The notes: a model not told the origin generated them from the letters alone. DNA of 17,228 nucleotides from CAJGBR01 sp045637425 (GCA_045637425.1 JAZTZL010000008.1:1-17228), one strand, 5' to 3'. Positions 6,287-14,639 are shown, counted from the first letter of the stretch. Made by a program: numbers and translations.

Positions 6287-6900
6287 TTGTATTCCAAAAA
6301 GTTTAATTTTACATTCTCTGCATTTTCGAGTCGTTTTTCAAACATTGTCTGTTTCGACTGACGTATAGATACAGTCATAGTGCAGAGGTTATCGAAGTTT
6401 TGATTCAATATTTTCACTTCCAACTCTTTGACTGCCTTCATCACGTCGTTCATCGACTCGAATCCGAACATTATTTCATATACTGCGTCAATGGTTCTGA
6501 GTTGCACATCGGCAGCCTTTATAACCTCGGCAGCCGACTCACGATAGGCTGCAATCAGCCCCGGCACTCCGAGTTTAGTTCCCCCGAACCAGCGAATCAC
6601 CACAATCAGCGCATTGGTAATCTCCTCTGAGAGCAGTTGTCCCAATATTGGTTTTCCGGCCGAAGAGGAGGGTTCCCCATCATCATTAGCACGCCACTTT
6701 TCGCCCTTAAAGCCGAGTCGCCAAGCATAGCAGTGATGCGTTGCATCGTAATACTTTTTTCTCAATCTCTCGACTATTTCGGCTATTTCCTGTTCCGACT
6801 CGACGTGAAATCCCAGAGTCAGGAATTTGCTCGAGCGCTCGCGAATCGAGGCTTCACACTCTCCTGCGAATGTTCTGTATTCATCATCTGCGAGTTTCAT
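6283..6900 (-). CDS. IMPACT / YigZ family protein (UPF0029)
   Basis: This is a 205-residue cytosolic protein of the usual family length. The N-terminal UPF0029 domain shows the conserved ERSSKFL (21-27), ATHHCYAWRLG (53-63), the signature DGEPSSSAGKPIL (74-86), and VIRWFGGTKLGVPGLIAAY (101-119). Residues about 140-200 correspond to the ferredoxin-like C-terminal domain (DUF1949). Eukaryotic IMPACT/YIH1 proteins, which share the first domain, restrain the kinase GCN2; the bacterial role is not settled. It starts 11 bp after lepB and overlaps pyrB by 4 bp, so it sits inside the long operon. It is not a pyrimidine gene by family, and its place here suggests only co-expression. Confidence 0.9.
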   Translation of the reverse strand: MKLADDEYRTFAGECEASIRERSSKFLTLGFHVESEQEIAEIVERLRKKYYDATHHCYAWRLGFKGEKWRANDDGEPSSSAGKPILGQLLSEEITNALIVVIRWFGGTKLGVPGLIAAYRESAAEVIKAADVQLRTIDAVYEIMFGFESMNDVMKAVKELEVKILNQNFDNLCTMTVSIRQSKQTMFEKRLENAENVKLNFLEYK

Positions 6901-6911
6901 AGTCGATTGTA

Positions 6912-8255
6912 TTATTTAATTTTCCTAAACATTCTGCTGAATCTGATTTTACCATCGAACAGCGAACGCTCCTTATCCAGCGACAGCCACACAAATGATG
7001 CACGACCTACCACGTGGTCTTCGGGCACGAATCCCCAATATCTCGAATCGGCCGAGTTATGGCGATTATCCCCCATCATAAAGTAGTAGTTCATCTCAAA
7101 TGTATAACTATCTGCCACCTTGCCATCAATGTATATCACACCGTTTTCTACTTTCAAATCGTGGTTTTCATAGACATCTATGATTCGCTCATAGAGTGGC
7201 AAATTGTCGAGCGACAGAGCTACGGTAGCGCCCTTTCTTGGCACCCACAGCGGACCATACATATCTTCAGACCACGGATACCTTTCCACGTTATGCGGGA
7301 ACATACTTGATGATGGTTGATCGAGAGCCATTTTATTCATTGCCACCACATTACCCAATGCCTTGATTTCGCGCGCCATCGAGTCTGTCAGTGGCAGATA
7401 ATACATATTACCCGAGTGCATAACATCGGCCTTTGCTATTCTCATACGGTCAAAGACCTGCGGATTTATCGGAGTAGAAGTTTGTATTTCGTACATAAAC
7501 TGTCTACCCGGAATTTCCACCTGTGGCACTCCATTAACAAATACCTGTCCCTTGATAATCTGCAGCGTATCTCCCGCGATAGCCACACATCGCTTGATAT
7601 AATTTTCGCGTTTATCCACAGGGCGATAAATCACTTCGCTATTTTGGTTTATATATTTTCGGCCATAGCGACGACATAGATCATAGTAGTTTTGCTGAGG
7701 TTCTATCAGTGCCACAGAGTCGCCGGCAGGGAAGTTGAATACTACGATGTCGTTGCGACTAATCGTATCAAATCCGGCTATTCGCTTGTAGGGACGTTTA
7801 ATCCACTCCACAAACGACGGCACATCGCGAGTCAGCGGCAGGGTGTGATGAACAAACGGAAATGTTATCGGAGTATTCGGCAACTTGGGACCATAGCTCA
7901 ACTTGCTGACACACAAATAATCGCCTACTAACAGACTGCGTTCCATAGATGATGTAGGGATAACAAACATCTCGAAAAAGAATATTCTGATTAACGATGC
8001 CACAACAACAGCAAAGACAATCGTATCAACCCACTCTACAGCCTTGCGATAGGTTGCGCTCGACTCCTTTTTGAGTTTATGTTTTTCACCAAACTTTTTA
8101 TAAATTAGCTTTGAGATAAAAATATCATAAATCACCGGGACTCCCAACAAAAACCAATAGTTCTTAGCCCAAACCACGAACCACAGAACATAAATCAGAG
8201 TCCACAATATAAACTTAGTCCACTTATTCTTAAAAAAAGCCTTAAAATTATCCAT
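6912..8255 (-). CDS. lepB: Signal peptidase I, enlarged Bacteroidota form
   Basis: The enzyme cleaves signal peptides from exported proteins at the outer face of the inner membrane. The protein has 447 residues, well above the roughly 320 of E. coli. Two hydrophobic segments lie near residues 14-30 and 32-50, and a third (74-94) leads into the catalytic box VIPTSSMERSL, with nucleophile Ser103. The general-base lysine is Lys221 in YIKRCVAIAGD. The conserved C-terminal box GDNRHNSADSRYWGF (395-409) is complete. The extra length lies between Lys221 and this box, where about 150 residues (about 240-390) form an expanded non-catalytic insert, and in the additional N-terminal membrane segments. 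Both catalytic residues are present, so it should be active. It follows dapB after 14 bp. Confidence 0.94.
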   Translation of the reverse strand: MDNFKAFFKNKWTKFILWTLIYVLWFVVWAKNYWFLLGVPVIYDIFISKLIYKKFGEKHKLKKESSATYRKAVEWVDTIVFAVVVASLIRIFFFEMFVIPTSSMERSLLVGDYLCVSKLSYGPKLPNTPITFPFVHHTLPLTRDVPSFVEWIKRPYKRIAGFDTISRNDIVVFNFPAGDSVALIEPQQNYYDLCRRYGRKYINQNSEVIYRPVDKRENYIKRCVAIAGDTLQIIKGQVFVNGVPQVEIPGRQFMYEIQTSTPINPQVFDRMRIAKADVMHSGNMYYLPLTDSMAREIKALGNVVAMNKMALDQPSSSMFPHNVERYPWSEDMYGPLWVPRKGATVALSLDNLPLYERIIDVYENHDLKVENGVIYIDGKVADSYTFEMNYYFMMGDNRHNSADSRYWGFVPEDHVVGRASFVWLSLDKERSLFDGKIRFSRMFRKIK

Positions 8256-8269
8256 ATTAAATCAATACA

Positions 8270-8986
8270 CTAAATACCCAACAAATCATTCATTGAAAAG
8301 ACACCCTTTTTACCTACGACAAATTCGGCAGCCATCACAGCTCCCATTGCCAATCCACGTCTACCCTTTGCCGAATGACTAAGAGTTATCGTATCCTGTT
8401 CCGATTCCCAAACCACGGTGTGGATTCCCGGCACTACGCCACGGCGAAGTGATGCCACGCCCAACTCTGTGGGGTTAGTAGTCCAACCCTCAACCCACGA
8501 CTCCTTTCTCTGACAGTTTTCCAGAATGCCCTGAGCCAAAGTTATCGCTGTGCCGCTCGGAGCATCAACCTTACCTGTATGGTGAGTTTCGTCAATGGTC
8601 ACATCATATTGCTGGAAATTTCTCATCAATTCAGCAAGTTTTCTATTCACAGCGAACATCACATTGACACCTACGCTGAAATTAGATGCATAGAAGAATG
8701 CACCATTATTTTGCGTACAAATATCTTCAGCCTCGGCCATTTTATCTAACCAACCGGTAGTTCCGCAAACAACTGCCACACCGGCCTTGAGCACCTTTGC
8801 CACATTATCAAAAGCCGTAGAAGGTGATGTGAATTCAATTGCCACATCAACCGTTTTCAGATTTTCGGCTGTCAATTGTTCGACATTATCTTTATCAATA
8901 ATCAATTCTACGGAGTGCCCTCTCTCTTTGGCTACGAGTTCAATTTCGTGCCCCATTCTACCATATCCTACGAGTGCAATTTTCAT
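8270..8986 (-). CDS. dapB: 4-hydroxy-tetrahydrodipicolinate reductase
   Basis: The enzyme reduces 4-hydroxy-tetrahydrodipicolinate with NAD(P)H in the diaminopimelate/lysine pathway, feeding both lysine and peptidoglycan. The 238 residues match the short form of the family. A Rossmann start GYGRMG (7-12), VAIEFTSPS (48-56) and VCGTTGW (73-79) line the cofactor site. The active-site block DETHHTGKVDAPSGTA (132-147) contains His135, His136 and Lys139, and the end of the substrate domain has SHSAKGRRGLAMG. The start overlaps the stop of the dispanin gene by 4 bp, so the two are probably translationally coupled. lepB follows after 14 bp. Confidence 0.95.
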   Translation of the reverse strand: MKIALVGYGRMGHEIELVAKERGHSVELIIDKDNVEQLTAENLKTVDVAIEFTSPSTAFDNVAKVLKAGVAVVCGTTGWLDKMAEAEDICTQNNGAFFYASNFSVGVNVMFAVNRKLAELMRNFQQYDVTIDETHHTGKVDAPSGTAITLAQGILENCQRKESWVEGWTTNPTELGVASLRRGVVPGIHTVVWESEQDTITLSHSAKGRRGLAMGAVMAAEFVVGKKGVFSMNDLLGI

Positions 8987-9357
8987 ATATTTATACTATT
9001 AAAGGGTGCGATATCAACATCTTGAATCGAGTATGCGCACACACCCAAAACCACAACTAACAACACATACAGTACGACAAAAGCAACCAACGCAAAAATC
9101 GAAGCCAATGCCCATTTTTTAGCTTTGCGCGCAGTTCTCCGAGCCTCATCATAATGTCCCATTACCCAAAGATTATTCACCTTCGCCGAGTAGACAATAG
9201 ACACAATTCCCAGCGGCAGACAGCAAAACAGCGTCGACAAAATAGCTAAAGCCAAATAGTTATCCGGAGGTGCAGGCTTTGCTTGTTGCATCTCGGATAC
9301 AGGTTGCGAGCAATGAGTCGATTGCTCATTTTGTGTATTAAATTCGTTGGTTTCCAT
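8983..9357 (-). CDS. CD225/dispanin-family two-helix membrane protein
   Basis: From the ATG at 9357 the product has 124 residues. A polar, glutamine- and asparagine-rich N-terminal tail precedes the CD225 domain. The first hydrophobic segment is LALAILSTLFCCLPLGIVSI, the basic loop is YSAKVNNLWVMGHYDEARRTARKAKKWAL, and the second membrane helix is near the C-terminus. The CC-P-LG pattern and the 'G.y..A...s..A' loop are typical of the family, which includes animal IFITM proteins. Bacterial members are common small membrane proteins without an agreed role. ATGs at 9405 and 9372 would extend the frame but overlap the predicted promoter, so 9357 is preferred. It is the first gene of the long minus-strand operon and overlaps dapB by 4 bp. 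Confidence 0.85.
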   Translation of the reverse strand: METNEFNTQNEQSTHCSQPVSEMQQAKPAPPDNYLALAILSTLFCCLPLGIVSIVYSAKVNNLWVMGHYDEARRTARKAKKWALASIFALVAFVVLYVLLVVVLGVCAYSIQDVDIAPFNSINI

Positions 9358-9382
9358 ATTGGAACAATACATTATTAGCGCA

Positions 9383-9390
9383 CGAAGATA
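9383..9390 (-). promoter_or_regulatory. Candidate -7 box for the dispanin-dapB-lepB operon
   Basis: TATCTTCG on the minus strand matches seven of eight positions of TAnnTTTG and would start transcription near 9376, about 20 nt before the ATG at 9357. No TTTG stands at the normal 19-21 bp distance; one lies only 12 bp away, at 9403-9406. The operon needs a promoter somewhere in 9358-9538 and this is the best candidate seen. Confidence 0.35.
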
Positions 9391-9461
9391 CAAAAAAATT
9401 TGCAAAAATTATCACCATACCCCCACAAATCCTAACTCAAACAAGAGACATCGAAAAAAAA

Positions 9462-9493
9462 TTTGGAACACAACCCAAAAAGCACTAAATTTG
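9462..9493 (+). promoter_or_regulatory. Consensus Bacteroidota promoter of the hflX operon
   Basis: TTTG (9462-9465), a 20-bp spacer and TAAATTTG (9486-9493) match the consensus exactly. The predicted start is near 9500, with a leader of about 40 nt before the ATG at 9539. This position rules against longer HflX starts upstream, such as an ATG at 9347. Confidence 0.75.
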
Positions 9494-9538
9494 TTGAATG
9501 TAATCAATGCTAAAATTGGCACTGGAAGTATAAAATTG

Positions 9539-10732
9539 ATGGATAAATTGAATTCAACAGAGAGTCCCGTTGAACTCGCGGTACTCGTGGGTGTAATCAC
9601 CGACCGACAACCCGTATCTCAAGTAGAGGAATACCTCGATGAACTTGAGTTTCTGGCACATACGGACGGCATTACTACAGTTAAACGCTTCACACAAAAG
9701 GTTGTCAGAGCAAACTCAAAGACCTTCGTTGGTCAGGGTAAAATCAACGAAATTGCAACATACATTGAGGAGAACCAAATCAATACAGCCATTTTCGACG
9801 ATGAACTCAGCCCGTCGCAAATGCGCAATATCGAGAAGGAATTGAAGTGTCGTGTGCTGGATAGAACAACTCTGATTCTGGATATTTTTGCACAGCGCGC
9901 AAAAACGGCCTACGCAAAGACACAGGTCGAGTTGGCGCAGTACCAATACCTTCTGCCGCGCCTCACCGGTATGTGGACCCACCTCGAACGCCAACGTGGG
10001 GGTATCAATATGAGGGGTCCTGGTGAAACCGAAATCGAGACCGACCGCCGTATCGTGCGTGATAAGATTTCGCACCTGAAGGAGCAACTGCGCAAGATTG
10101 ACCGCCAGATGTCGTCTCAACGCAGCAATCGTGGCGCAATGGTGCGCGTAGCACTTGTGGGCTACACCAACGTGGGCAAATCGACACTGATGAACCTCAT
10201 CAGCAAGAGCGAGGTATTTGCTGAAAATAAGCTATTTGCAACATTGGATACTACGGTGCGCAAGGTGGTAATCGAAAACCTGCCATTTCTGCTGTGTGAT
10301 ACGGTTGGATTCATTCGCAAACTGCCCCACCAACTTGTAGAATCGTTCAAGAGTACGCTCGATGAGGTACGCGAGGCAGACCTTTTGCTGCACATTGTGG
10401 ACATCTCGCACCCGAACTTCGAAGAACAGATGAACGTCGTGAAACAGACTCTGGCCGAAATAGGCGCCGGAGATAAACCCGTTTACACCGTATTCAACAA
10501 AATTGATAACTATAGTTACATTCCCAAAGAGGAGGACGATTTGACACCTGCTACGGCAGAGAACATTTCTCTCGAAGAGTTGCAGAGTATGTGGCTCGCT
10601 AAAGATGACCAGCCAAAGATATTCATTTCTGCTAAACAGAAAACCAATATCGAAAAGTTGCGCAGAGACCTCTATGGTATGGTACGCGAGATACACGCAG
10701 GACGCTACCCATTCAACAACTATTTGTATTAA
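9539..10732 (+). CDS. hflX: GTPase HflX, ribosome-associated
   Basis: HflX is a GTPase that binds the 50S subunit and in studied bacteria splits stalled 70S ribosomes. From ATG 9539 the protein has 397 residues. The N-terminal HflX domain (about 10-190) includes VGQGKINEI (64-72), the LDRTTLILDIFAQRA block (107-121) and the glycine-rich loop GGINMRGPGETEIETDRR (154-171). The GTPase domain has G1 GYTNVGKST (208-216), G3 DTVGF (254-258), G4 NKID (320-323) and G5 SAK (364-366). The open frame extends upstream to 9347, but those 64 residues are lysine- and asparagine-rich, lie before the consensus promoter and resemble no HflX. The gene heads the plus-strand operon and upp follows after 21 bp. 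Confidence 0.95.
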   Translation: MDKLNSTESPVELAVLVGVITDRQPVSQVEEYLDELEFLAHTDGITTVKRFTQKVVRANSKTFVGQGKINEIATYIEENQINTAIFDDELSPSQMRNIEKELKCRVLDRTTLILDIFAQRAKTAYAKTQVELAQYQYLLPRLTGMWTHLERQRGGINMRGPGETEIETDRRIVRDKISHLKEQLRKIDRQMSSQRSNRGAMVRVALVGYTNVGKSTLMNLISKSEVFAENKLFATLDTTVRKVVIENLPFLLCDTVGFIRKLPHQLVESFKSTLDEVREADLLLHIVDISHPNFEEQMNVVKQTLAEIGAGDKPVYTVFNKIDNYSYIPKEEDDLTPATAENISLEELQSMWLAKDDQPKIFISAKQKTNIEKLRRDLYGMVREIHAGRYPFNNYLY

Positions 10733-10753
10733 ATCATCTTAACGAAAACGGCT

Positions 10754-11407
10754 ATGTTAAAGGTACTTGACCGAGAAAATTCGATTTTGAATCGATATGT
10801 GTCCGAATTGAGAGATGTCAATATTCAGCAGGACAAAGTTCGCTTCAGAACCAACCTCGAAAGAATCGGGCGCATAATGGCTTATGAGATAAGCAAAACG
10901 ATGAAATACTCGCCCGTAACAATCGGCACTCCACTTGGTCAAACCAACATAATGCTGCCCGAAGATAGCGTAGTTCTGGCTACGATTCTCAGGTCGGGAC
11001 TGCCATTCCACGCAGGCTTTCTCGAGATGTTCGACCAAGCCGAGAGTTCGTTCATTTCAGCCTATCGTAAATACCACAAAGATGGCAGCTACTCGATAGA
11101 GATGGACTACATTTCAAGCTGTTCGCTCGAGGGCAAAACACTGATTATCATCGACCCGCTATTGGCTACGGGTGCATCAAGCGTAAATGCGTTCAATGCG
11201 CTGACTCAAGAGGCAGGCTCACCTAAAGAGGTACATTTCGCCTCTGTCGTAGCAACACAAACGGGCGTGGAACATATCGTAAAACACCTCGCTGCCCGCA
11301 AGGTAACAATCTGGACTGCATCTTTGGACCAGGAATTAACGGCTCGTTCATACATTGTGCCCGGAATTGGAGATGTCGGCGACCTCTCTTTCGGCAAAAA
11401 AATTTAA
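10754..11407 (+). CDS. upp: Uracil phosphoribosyltransferase
   Basis: The enzyme makes UMP from uracil and PRPP, the salvage route to pyrimidine nucleotides. The 217 residues match the family length. An early catalytic segment TILRSGLPFHAGFL lies at 77-90, the PRPP-binding loop is IIDPLLATGASS (132-143), and the uracil-binding tail is YIVPGIGDVGDLSFG (200-214). The usual ATGGS of the PRPP loop reads ATGAS here, and the sequence is closer to the diverged Bacteroidota group than to E. coli Upp, but all core motifs are present. It lies 21 bp after hflX and 5 bp before the SUI1-like gene. De novo pyrBI are encoded across the divergent spacer, so salvage and synthesis sit on separate transcripts. 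Confidence 0.93.
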   Translation: MLKVLDRENSILNRYVSELRDVNIQQDKVRFRTNLERIGRIMAYEISKTMKYSPVTIGTPLGQTNIMLPEDSVVLATILRSGLPFHAGFLEMFDQAESSFISAYRKYHKDGSYSIEMDYISSCSLEGKTLIIIDPLLATGASSVNAFNALTQEAGSPKEVHFASVVATQTGVEHIVKHLAARKVTIWTASLDQELTARSYIVPGIGDVGDLSFGKKI

Positions 11408-11412
11408 TCTCT

Positions 11413-11763
11413 ATGTCAAATAACGATTGGAAAAAACGACTTAATATAGTCTACTCAACCAACCCCGATTTCAACTATCAAACAGAAGAAGAACCTGAAA
11501 TAGAAACACTTGCTCCAGAACGACAGGATTTGCGCATCTGGCTCGACACCCATATCAAGGGTGGGAAACGGGCTACGATAGTGCGTGGATTTGTAGGTTC
11601 ACAAGATGATTTGGATACATTGGCTCGCAAACTCAAAAGCAAGTGCGGAGTCGGCGGCTCGACCCGCAACGGCGAAATCATCATTCAGGGCGATATGCGC
11701 GACCGAGTTCTTGAGATACTCACAAGCGAGGGCTATCGTGCAAAAAAGGCGGGAGGAAAATGA
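11413..11763 (+). CDS. SUI1/eIF1-like translation factor (YciH type)
   Basis: The gene encodes a 116-residue soluble protein. The SUI1 domain occupies about residues 48-112 and carries the conserved GGKRATIVRGFVGSQDDL (50-67), LKSKCGVGGSTRNGEIIIQGD (74-94) and a C-terminal GYRAKKAGGK. The N-terminal 45 residues are acidic and probably flexible. Bacterial SUI1 proteins resemble eukaryotic eIF1, and E. coli YciH can influence fidelity of initiation in vitro; their physiological role is unclear. It starts 5 bp after upp, and its TGA overlaps the ATG of the next gene (ATGA), so that large exported protein may be translated by coupled reinitiation. Confidence 0.92.
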   Translation: MSNNDWKKRLNIVYSTNPDFNYQTEEEPEIETLAPERQDLRIWLDTHIKGGKRATIVRGFVGSQDDLDTLARKLKSKCGVGGSTRNGEIIIQGDMRDRVLEILTSEGYRAKKAGGK

Positions 11764-14579
11764 TTAGACATTTTGCCATACTCACACTACTGCTCACACT
11801 TTTGACGAGCACTCTATCAGCACAATACTACAACGACGGACAGGACCCTGCGCGACTCAAATGGCGCGAATTGAAAAGTGGCTCTGTCAGATTGATTTAT
11901 CCCCGAAACTTCGAAAACAGAGCCGGAGTTTTGGGTCAATATTTCAAATCACTCAACAACAGCATATCGTTCGGATTCTCACGTCAGCCCGTCGATATTC
12001 CCGTAGTCATACACTCTGAAAACCCATACTCAAATGGAGTCGTAGTGTGGGCACCAAAACGCATCGAATTGCAAACCACTCCACAAGTCAAGGCCTCGGC
12101 TACACCTTGGCTCAAGCAGCTATCGGCACACGAATACAGACACGTCGTTCAGTTGAGCAACCTCAAACGCGGATTCACCCGCTTTGGTAGTTACATCATA
12201 GGACAACAAGCCATAGGTATTGTTTCAGGATTGATGCCACAGTGGTTTCTCGAGGGAGATGCTACGTTGGCTGAAACTCAGGCAGCGCACAACGGACGCG
12301 GATTGCAGCCCGATTTCACAATCGGACTCAGAATGTTGCTCGACAAGGGAGCAAATTACAACTCAGACAAGTGGTTTTGCGGTTCATATAAAGACTTCGT
12401 ACCTGACCACTACCACATTGGCTATCAAGTTGTAAACTGGTCATACACAAAATATGGTCCAAAGATCTGGGATTCGGTAACCGATTACACAGCCCGACAC
12501 CCGTATTTTGTATTTACTCCGAATATTTTGCTCCACAAAAAATACAAGACATCTCCGAGCAAATTGCTCGAGAGCACATTGTCCGACCTTAAAAATTTCT
12601 GGCAATATAGAGATACAATAAACAACAGTTCGCAGATTATTCCACTGCAGACAAAGAGCCATACTACGGTTGAGTTTCCAACAGCCATAGACGACTCGAC
12701 AATAATCGCAGTAGTTGAAGATTTCGATCACCTTAAAAGTTTAGTCCGAATCAACCTCAATACGCACAAAGTCCAACGGCTGAGATATGTACCCCGACTC
12801 AGTTCGCGTCCAGTAAGCGACGGAGAGAACATCTGGTGGAGCGAATACCGTCCCAGCCTGTTTTGGGAACAAAAATCTACATCGGTCATCTGCAGCACTA
12901 CCATAAACGGCGGCGCAGTCAAGACTACTAAAAATGAACAAAATAGTTTCTTTGCAACGGTTACCGATGCTGGAGTAGCGTGGGTGGAATATGCACCATC
13001 TGGAGAGTATTCGATAGTCACTCCGCAACAGCGCATTTCGCTGGGAGATTCCCTCTCAGTACACGGTCTTGCGTGGGATAACCACACTCGGAGGCTCTAC
13101 TACATAGGGCTATCGGATTGTGGCATTGGCATCTTTTCAACGGACGGGACAAAAACAGAAACAATACTTCCACCGTCGTTTGTAACCATCGATGACTTGA
13201 ACGCAAAAGATGGCGTACTATACTTCACATCAACAGTTTCGGGCATTGATGAGGCTCACTGCCTGCGTCTGAGCGACGGTGTACAGAGCAGAATAAGCAC
13301 CTCGCGTTACGGCTCGCGAGCACCTTACCCCATCGGCGACAAAATTGTAATGACAACCTACACCCATAAGGGATATATGCCTGCAATTCAAGCCGATTCG
13401 CTCATAGCTGACCCCCTCGTCAAGTGGCAATTTCTACCTGAAAACAAGGTTAATCCGCAGAGAGTAAAATGGGATATTGTCAATCTGGACACGCTCAAGG
13501 TCAATCCCGAAACCGCCAGCCGAACTGAGTCGAAACGATATCGTAAATTCAAAAATATGTTCAATATTCACAGTTGGGCACCCCTTAGTTACGACCCAAT
13601 CGAAGTTGGTCAGGAGGAGGTCGACAACTTCTACCCTGGCATTACGCTCGTATCGCAAAATCTGTTAAGCAACTGCGTGGGCTACGTTTCGTGGGGTATT
13701 AAAGATGATATGAGCTATCTGCGCAGTCAGGTCGATTGGTTAGGCGCAGCCGTAAAGTTTAGTACCAAAGTGAGATACGGCGGCGGATTACAGCCAATCT
13801 ATGCAGATTCGAAAGAGTCGTACTCGGCAACCCGCGCTCAATTCGACAAGAAATACTTATCACTGAATTTGTCCGCCTATCTGCCGATAAATCTGTCGAA
13901 TGGTCATCGCAGTCGCTTCTTGACACCAAAAGCAGACTTCACTCTGACCAATGCGGTAACGGTCGAAACGAACAAAGACAAAACTATCAAAACTGAAAAG
14001 AATTTGCACACTGCGCAGTTCTCGCTACAATACAACAATAACCGACTGATGTCCTATCGCGAATTTAATCCACGATGGGGTTACGGATTGCGCGTAGACC
14101 ACTTCCAAGCTGCCAATAGCGACGACTTCGGCAAGATATCCTCACTCTATGGGCGACTCTATCTGCCCGGCATCGGCCGACACCACTCGCTGATGCTCAG
14201 AGGCGCAGCTCAATATCAGAGCCAAGCCAAATACTTATTTTCAAATAAGGTGCTCTATCCCCGAGGGGCAAATCCATACACCGCCACAAAAGAGTTGTAT
14301 TGTTACTTTGCAGATTACCAACTACCAGTGGCATATCCCGATTGGGGTATCAAGGGCGTAGTCTACGTCAAACGCCTAAGACTGAACATCTTCTACAACG
14401 GAGCAAGTTACAGGACATTCGACTCGGCGCGACACTCGACTGAGAGCCTCGGCGGCGACCTCTACATCGACTTCACACCCCTATCCAGAGCTACAACCTG
14501 CACCGCACGCCTGAGTCTGTGCCGACCTGATGATACGAATAAAACACAATTATCGCTATCGGTGGATATGAATTTCTAA
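11760..14579 (+). CDS. Exported HEXXH metallopeptidase-like protein with probable outer-membrane barrel
   Basis: The protein has 939 residues with a signal peptide at 1-21 (cleavage near LSA/QYY). The N-terminal domain has the zinc motif HEYRH (124-128) followed by PQWFLEGDATLAE (160-172), where Glu165 stands where gluzincin-type MA-clan peptidases have their third ligand. A middle region of about 300-600 residues has repeated short strands with SDG, TDG and KDG turns, as in a beta-propeller. From about 620 to the end the sequence alternates aromatic and polar residues in long strands and ends in VDMNF, a terminal phenylalanine typical of outer-membrane barrels. I infer an outer-membrane protein with a periplasmic or surface protease-like part; substrate and activity are unknown. 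The conserved motif residues are all present. It overlaps the SUI1-like gene by 4 bp, and a 60-bp gap follows it. Confidence 0.8.
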   Translation: MIRHFAILTLLLTLLTSTLSAQYYNDGQDPARLKWRELKSGSVRLIYPRNFENRAGVLGQYFKSLNNSISFGFSRQPVDIPVVIHSENPYSNGVVVWAPKRIELQTTPQVKASATPWLKQLSAHEYRHVVQLSNLKRGFTRFGSYIIGQQAIGIVSGLMPQWFLEGDATLAETQAAHNGRGLQPDFTIGLRMLLDKGANYNSDKWFCGSYKDFVPDHYHIGYQVVNWSYTKYGPKIWDSVTDYTARHPYFVFTPNILLHKKYKTSPSKLLESTLSDLKNFWQYRDTINNSSQIIPLQTKSHTTVEFPTAIDDSTIIAVVEDFDHLKSLVRINLNTHKVQRLRYVPRLSSRPVSDGENIWWSEYRPSLFWEQKSTSVICSTTINGGAVKTTKNEQNSFFATVTDAGVAWVEYAPSGEYSIVTPQQRISLGDSLSVHGLAWDNHTRRLYYIGLSDCGIGIFSTDGTKTETILPPSFVTIDDLNAKDGVLYFTSTVSGIDEAHCLRLSDGVQSRISTSRYGSRAPYPIGDKIVMTTYTHKGYMPAIQADSLIADPLVKWQFLPENKVNPQRVKWDIVNLDTLKVNPETASRTESKRYRKFKNMFNIHSWAPLSYDPIEVGQEEVDNFYPGITLVSQNLLSNCVGYVSWGIKDDMSYLRSQVDWLGAAVKFSTKVRYGGGLQPIYADSKESYSATRAQFDKKYLSLNLSAYLPINLSNGHRSRFLTPKADFTLTNAVTVETNKDKTIKTEKNLHTAQFSLQYNNNRLMSYREFNPRWGYGLRVDHFQAANSDDFGKISSLYGRLYLPGIGRHHSLMLRGAAQYQSQAKYLFSNKVLYPRGANPYTATKELYCYFADYQLPVAYPDWGIKGVVYVKRLRLNIFYNGASYRTFDSARHSTESLGGDLYIDFTPLSRATTCTARLSLCRPDDTNKTQLSLSVDMNF

Positions 14580-14609
14580 AATATCGAGGGAAATTAAAGG
14601 TAAATATCG

Positions 14610-14617
14610 TAATTTTG
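14610..14617 (+). promoter_or_regulatory. Candidate -7 box before the exonuclease gene
   Basis: TAATTTTG matches TAnnTTTG and is followed by the GCGGCG often seen around Bacteroidota start sites. It lies in the 60-bp gap after the barrel protein, 23 bp before the ATG at 14640. No -33 TTTG is visible, so it may be weak or accessory. Confidence 0.4.
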
Positions 14618-14639
14618 CGGCGTAATCAAGATACAGACT

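Noticed and set aside
9358..9405. Longer start for the dispanin gene at 9405 or 9372
   Set aside because: The extension overlaps the -7 candidate at 9383-9390 and adds residues not expected in the family; METNEF at 9357 gives a normal polar tail.
9347..9538. Upstream extension of hflX by 64 codons
   Set aside because: The extra residues resemble no HflX, and the perfect TTTG-N20-TAAATTTG promoter at 9462-9493 lies inside them, so transcripts would start after that ATG.
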